From NCBI GenBank assembly GCA_947176435.1, contig CAMWQH010000041.1:1-6025 (forward strand): a DNA stretch of 6,025 nucleotides, read 5' to 3'. The translations under genes were made by a program, and so were the position numbers. Source of the DNA: an uncultured Mycoplasmataceae bacterium. GTDB taxonomy: Bacteria > Bacillota_I > Bacilli_A > Mycoplasmatales > Mycoplasmoidaceae. Shown piece by piece: positions 5,108 to 6,025 of the stretch. Positions within the stretch are counted from its first letter, which is position 1, and every line of letters starts with the position of its first letter. Under the pieces are notes generated by a model. The model did no database searches. It had not been told where the DNA came from and worked only from the letters and a program-made list of their open reading frames with translations.

Positions 5108-5565
5108 ATGAAATATGTTTTTTTAAAGCAAAAGACATTAACGGAAATTGGTTGACAGGAACTATTGCTTATTTACCCAAATCAAAAGACAGTGAAAATT
5201 ATGGGTATTATATATCAGGTAATGGAAGTGAACCCTATGCAGTAAAAATTAGAGAGGACACTATTTGCAGACCACTCTTGATTGTAGACAAATACAAAAA
5301 TAAATTATTTGAAAATGATATTGTAAAAATAGCATATAATGAAACAAATTTTGGAATAGGTATATTAGTTATTAAAAATGCAATATTATATTTTCAAGCA
5401 TATGAAAAGGGAAAAGTGGAAGAACTGCAATTATTAGGGCTACATTTTTCAGATAATATGTTAGTTAGTGCTGAATTTTTGGGTAACAAATTTGATACAG
5501 ATGCCGTAAATTTATTATATGGTGAGAATAGTAATGTTTCGAGCGAAAGTAATATTATCAGCTGA
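5092..5565 (+). CDS. YopX-family phage protein
   Basis: This 157-residue protein has the YopX family layout, though somewhat diverged. The FKAKDINGNWLTGTIAYLP segment (11-29) corresponds to the family's F-R-A-x-G-x-W-x-x-G opening. KIREDTICR (52-60) corresponds to the V-x-P-E-T-V segment, DKYKNKLFENDIVKI (66-80) to D-K-x-G-K-x-I-Y-E-G-D-I-V, and VSAEFLGNKFDTDAVNLL (125-142) to the closing I-x-V-x-G-N-x-x-E-N-P-E-L-L. YopX proteins are small and of unknown function, common in Firmicutes phages and usually among early or regulatory genes. The ATG at 5092 has AGATAGGTGG 6 nt upstream; the ATG at 5101 would be too far from it. The gene overlaps its upstream neighbour by 16 nt and the next by 32 nt. 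The last 14 residues are Ser/Asn-rich and probably disordered. Confidence 0.82.
   Translation: MDKMLNEICFFKAKDINGNWLTGTIAYLPKSKDSENYGYYISGNGSEPYAVKIREDTICRPLLIVDKYKNKLFENDIVKIAYNETNFGIGILVIKNAILYFQAYEKGKVEELQLLGLHFSDNMLVSAEFLGNKFDTDAVNLLYGENSNVSSESNIIS
5521..5526 (+). promoter_or_regulatory. Ribosome binding site for the gene starting at 5534, inside the YopX-like gene
   Basis: GGTGAG at 5521-5526 lies 7 nt before ATG at 5534, within the last codons of the YopX-like gene. It supports the 32-nt overlap as a true translation start. Confidence 0.65.
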
Positions 5566-6025
5566 TAATGAAGGGTACATAATAAGGGATGAAACCGGTG
5601 AAATATTTGGAAAATTAGAACATCTAGAAGCACTACCAGAAATAGAAACAATATTGTTGATACCTAAAAGAGAGGAAATATATCAAAAAGAGCATAAAGC
5701 ACAAATACGAAAAAGATATTCTGAATTTAACACTTCTTTTACAAACTATGGAAAATTAAATTTAGAGGCTATACATACTATTTCAAAACTAAATTTGACA
5801 GCAATACAGCTGAAAGTTTTTCTTTTACTAGCTAGTCATACTTCTTATGTAAATTGTATTATTAAAAAAGGAAAACGCTATAATATGACAAGAAAATTCA
5901 TTGCAAAAGAATTAGGAATTAGTATGGCTTCAACAAATTCAGCAGTTAAAAAACTGGAAAAGGAAGAAATTATAAAAGTTGTAAAAGAGAAAAAGAAAGA
6001 AAAAATGTACTTCAATCCTTATATA
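5534..6025 (+). CDS. Winged-helix DNA-binding protein, RepL/MarR-like; 3' end outside window
   Basis: An open frame of 164 codons runs from ATG 5534 to the window edge with no stop, so the gene is partial. Residues 1-45 begin MFRAKVILSADNEGYIIRD and include GEIFGKL, a short beta-hairpin domain. A charged linker follows (45-66). Residues 75-164 look like a winged helix: helix LNLEAIHTISKL, then LTAIQLKVFLLLASHTSYVN (88-107), then RKFIAKELGISMASTNSAV (120-138) as helix-turn-helix with the recognition helix at about 131-144. The wing is KVVKEKKKEKMYFNPYI (148-164). The order 'one helix, L-x-x-L-L-A-x-H, HTH, basic wing, Y-x-x-N-P' resembles RepL-type plasmid replication proteins and related MarR-like regulators. 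It could act in replication initiation or as a gene switch; the sequence alone does not decide. It overlaps the YopX-like gene by 32 nt. Confidence 0.75.
   Translation, partial: MFRAKVILSADNEGYIIRDETGEIFGKLEHLEALPEIETILLIPKREEIYQKEHKAQIRKRYSEFNTSFTNYGKLNLEAIHTISKLNLTAIQLKVFLLLASHTSYVNCIIKKGKRYNMTRKFIAKELGISMASTNSAVKKLEKEEIIKVVKEKKKEKMYFNPYI

Noticed and set aside
5394..5651. Minus-strand open frame of 85 codons with a hydrophobic start resembling a membrane segment
   Set aside because: It lies across the YopX-like gene and the start of the winged-helix gene, both strongly supported, and has no convincing ribosome binding site.
1..6025. CRISPR array, tRNA genes, integrase, transposase or attachment sites
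   Set aside because: No regularly spaced short repeats, cloverleaf-like sequence, recombinase or transposase motifs, or paired inverted ends were found on either strand.

Overview
This window is a stretch of a strongly AT-rich phage or prophage genome from a low-GC Firmicute, most likely a Clostridia-type host. The evidence is Gram-positive style ribosome binding sites, two TTG starts backed by good Shine-Dalgarno sequences, heavy use of AGA and ATA codons, and siphophage tail-tip protein families. All recognisable genes lie on the + strand and the standard genetic code fits throughout.

Left part (1-4159), tail tip: a near-consensus sigma-A-type promoter (47-75) precedes three closely spaced genes. 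The first encodes a Dit-like distal tail protein with an unusual N-terminal extension made of eight degenerate 18-19 residue repeats. The second encodes a Tal-like tail protein (prophage endopeptidase-tail family layout) with a Cys/His cluster, five 32-residue coiled-coil repeats and a small C-terminal domain. The third is a 201-residue protein with a fibronectin-III-like N-terminal domain and three copies of a short helical motif at the C-terminus. Together they should form the end of the tail: the ring after the tail tube, the tip hub or fibre, and a probable accessory or host-contact protein.

Middle (4160-4305), boundary: there is a perfect 10-bp hairpin whose U-tract faces the minus strand. 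It is followed by a strong Shine-Dalgarno and ATG that open only a two-codon frame (Met-Ile-stop). Removing one base there would open 25 codons. This looks like a module seam or a decayed or misread small gene.

Right part (4306-6025), a second set of overlapping genes: a DUF1617-like small phage protein, an unrecognised acidic protein, a YopX-family protein, and the start of a winged-helix DNA-binding protein resembling the RepL/MarR type. The last gene runs off the window. Each gene overlaps the next (8, 16 and 32 nt), so translation is probably coupled. No holin, endolysin, integrase, CRISPR array or tRNA is visible.

The most distinctive observations are the repeat-built N-terminal arm on the Dit protein, the antisense-facing hairpin with the orphan start at the module boundary, and the step from tail genes straight to YopX and winged-helix genes with no lysis genes in between. 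I see no clear evidence of a wholly new system such as a defence island, retron or toxin pair.
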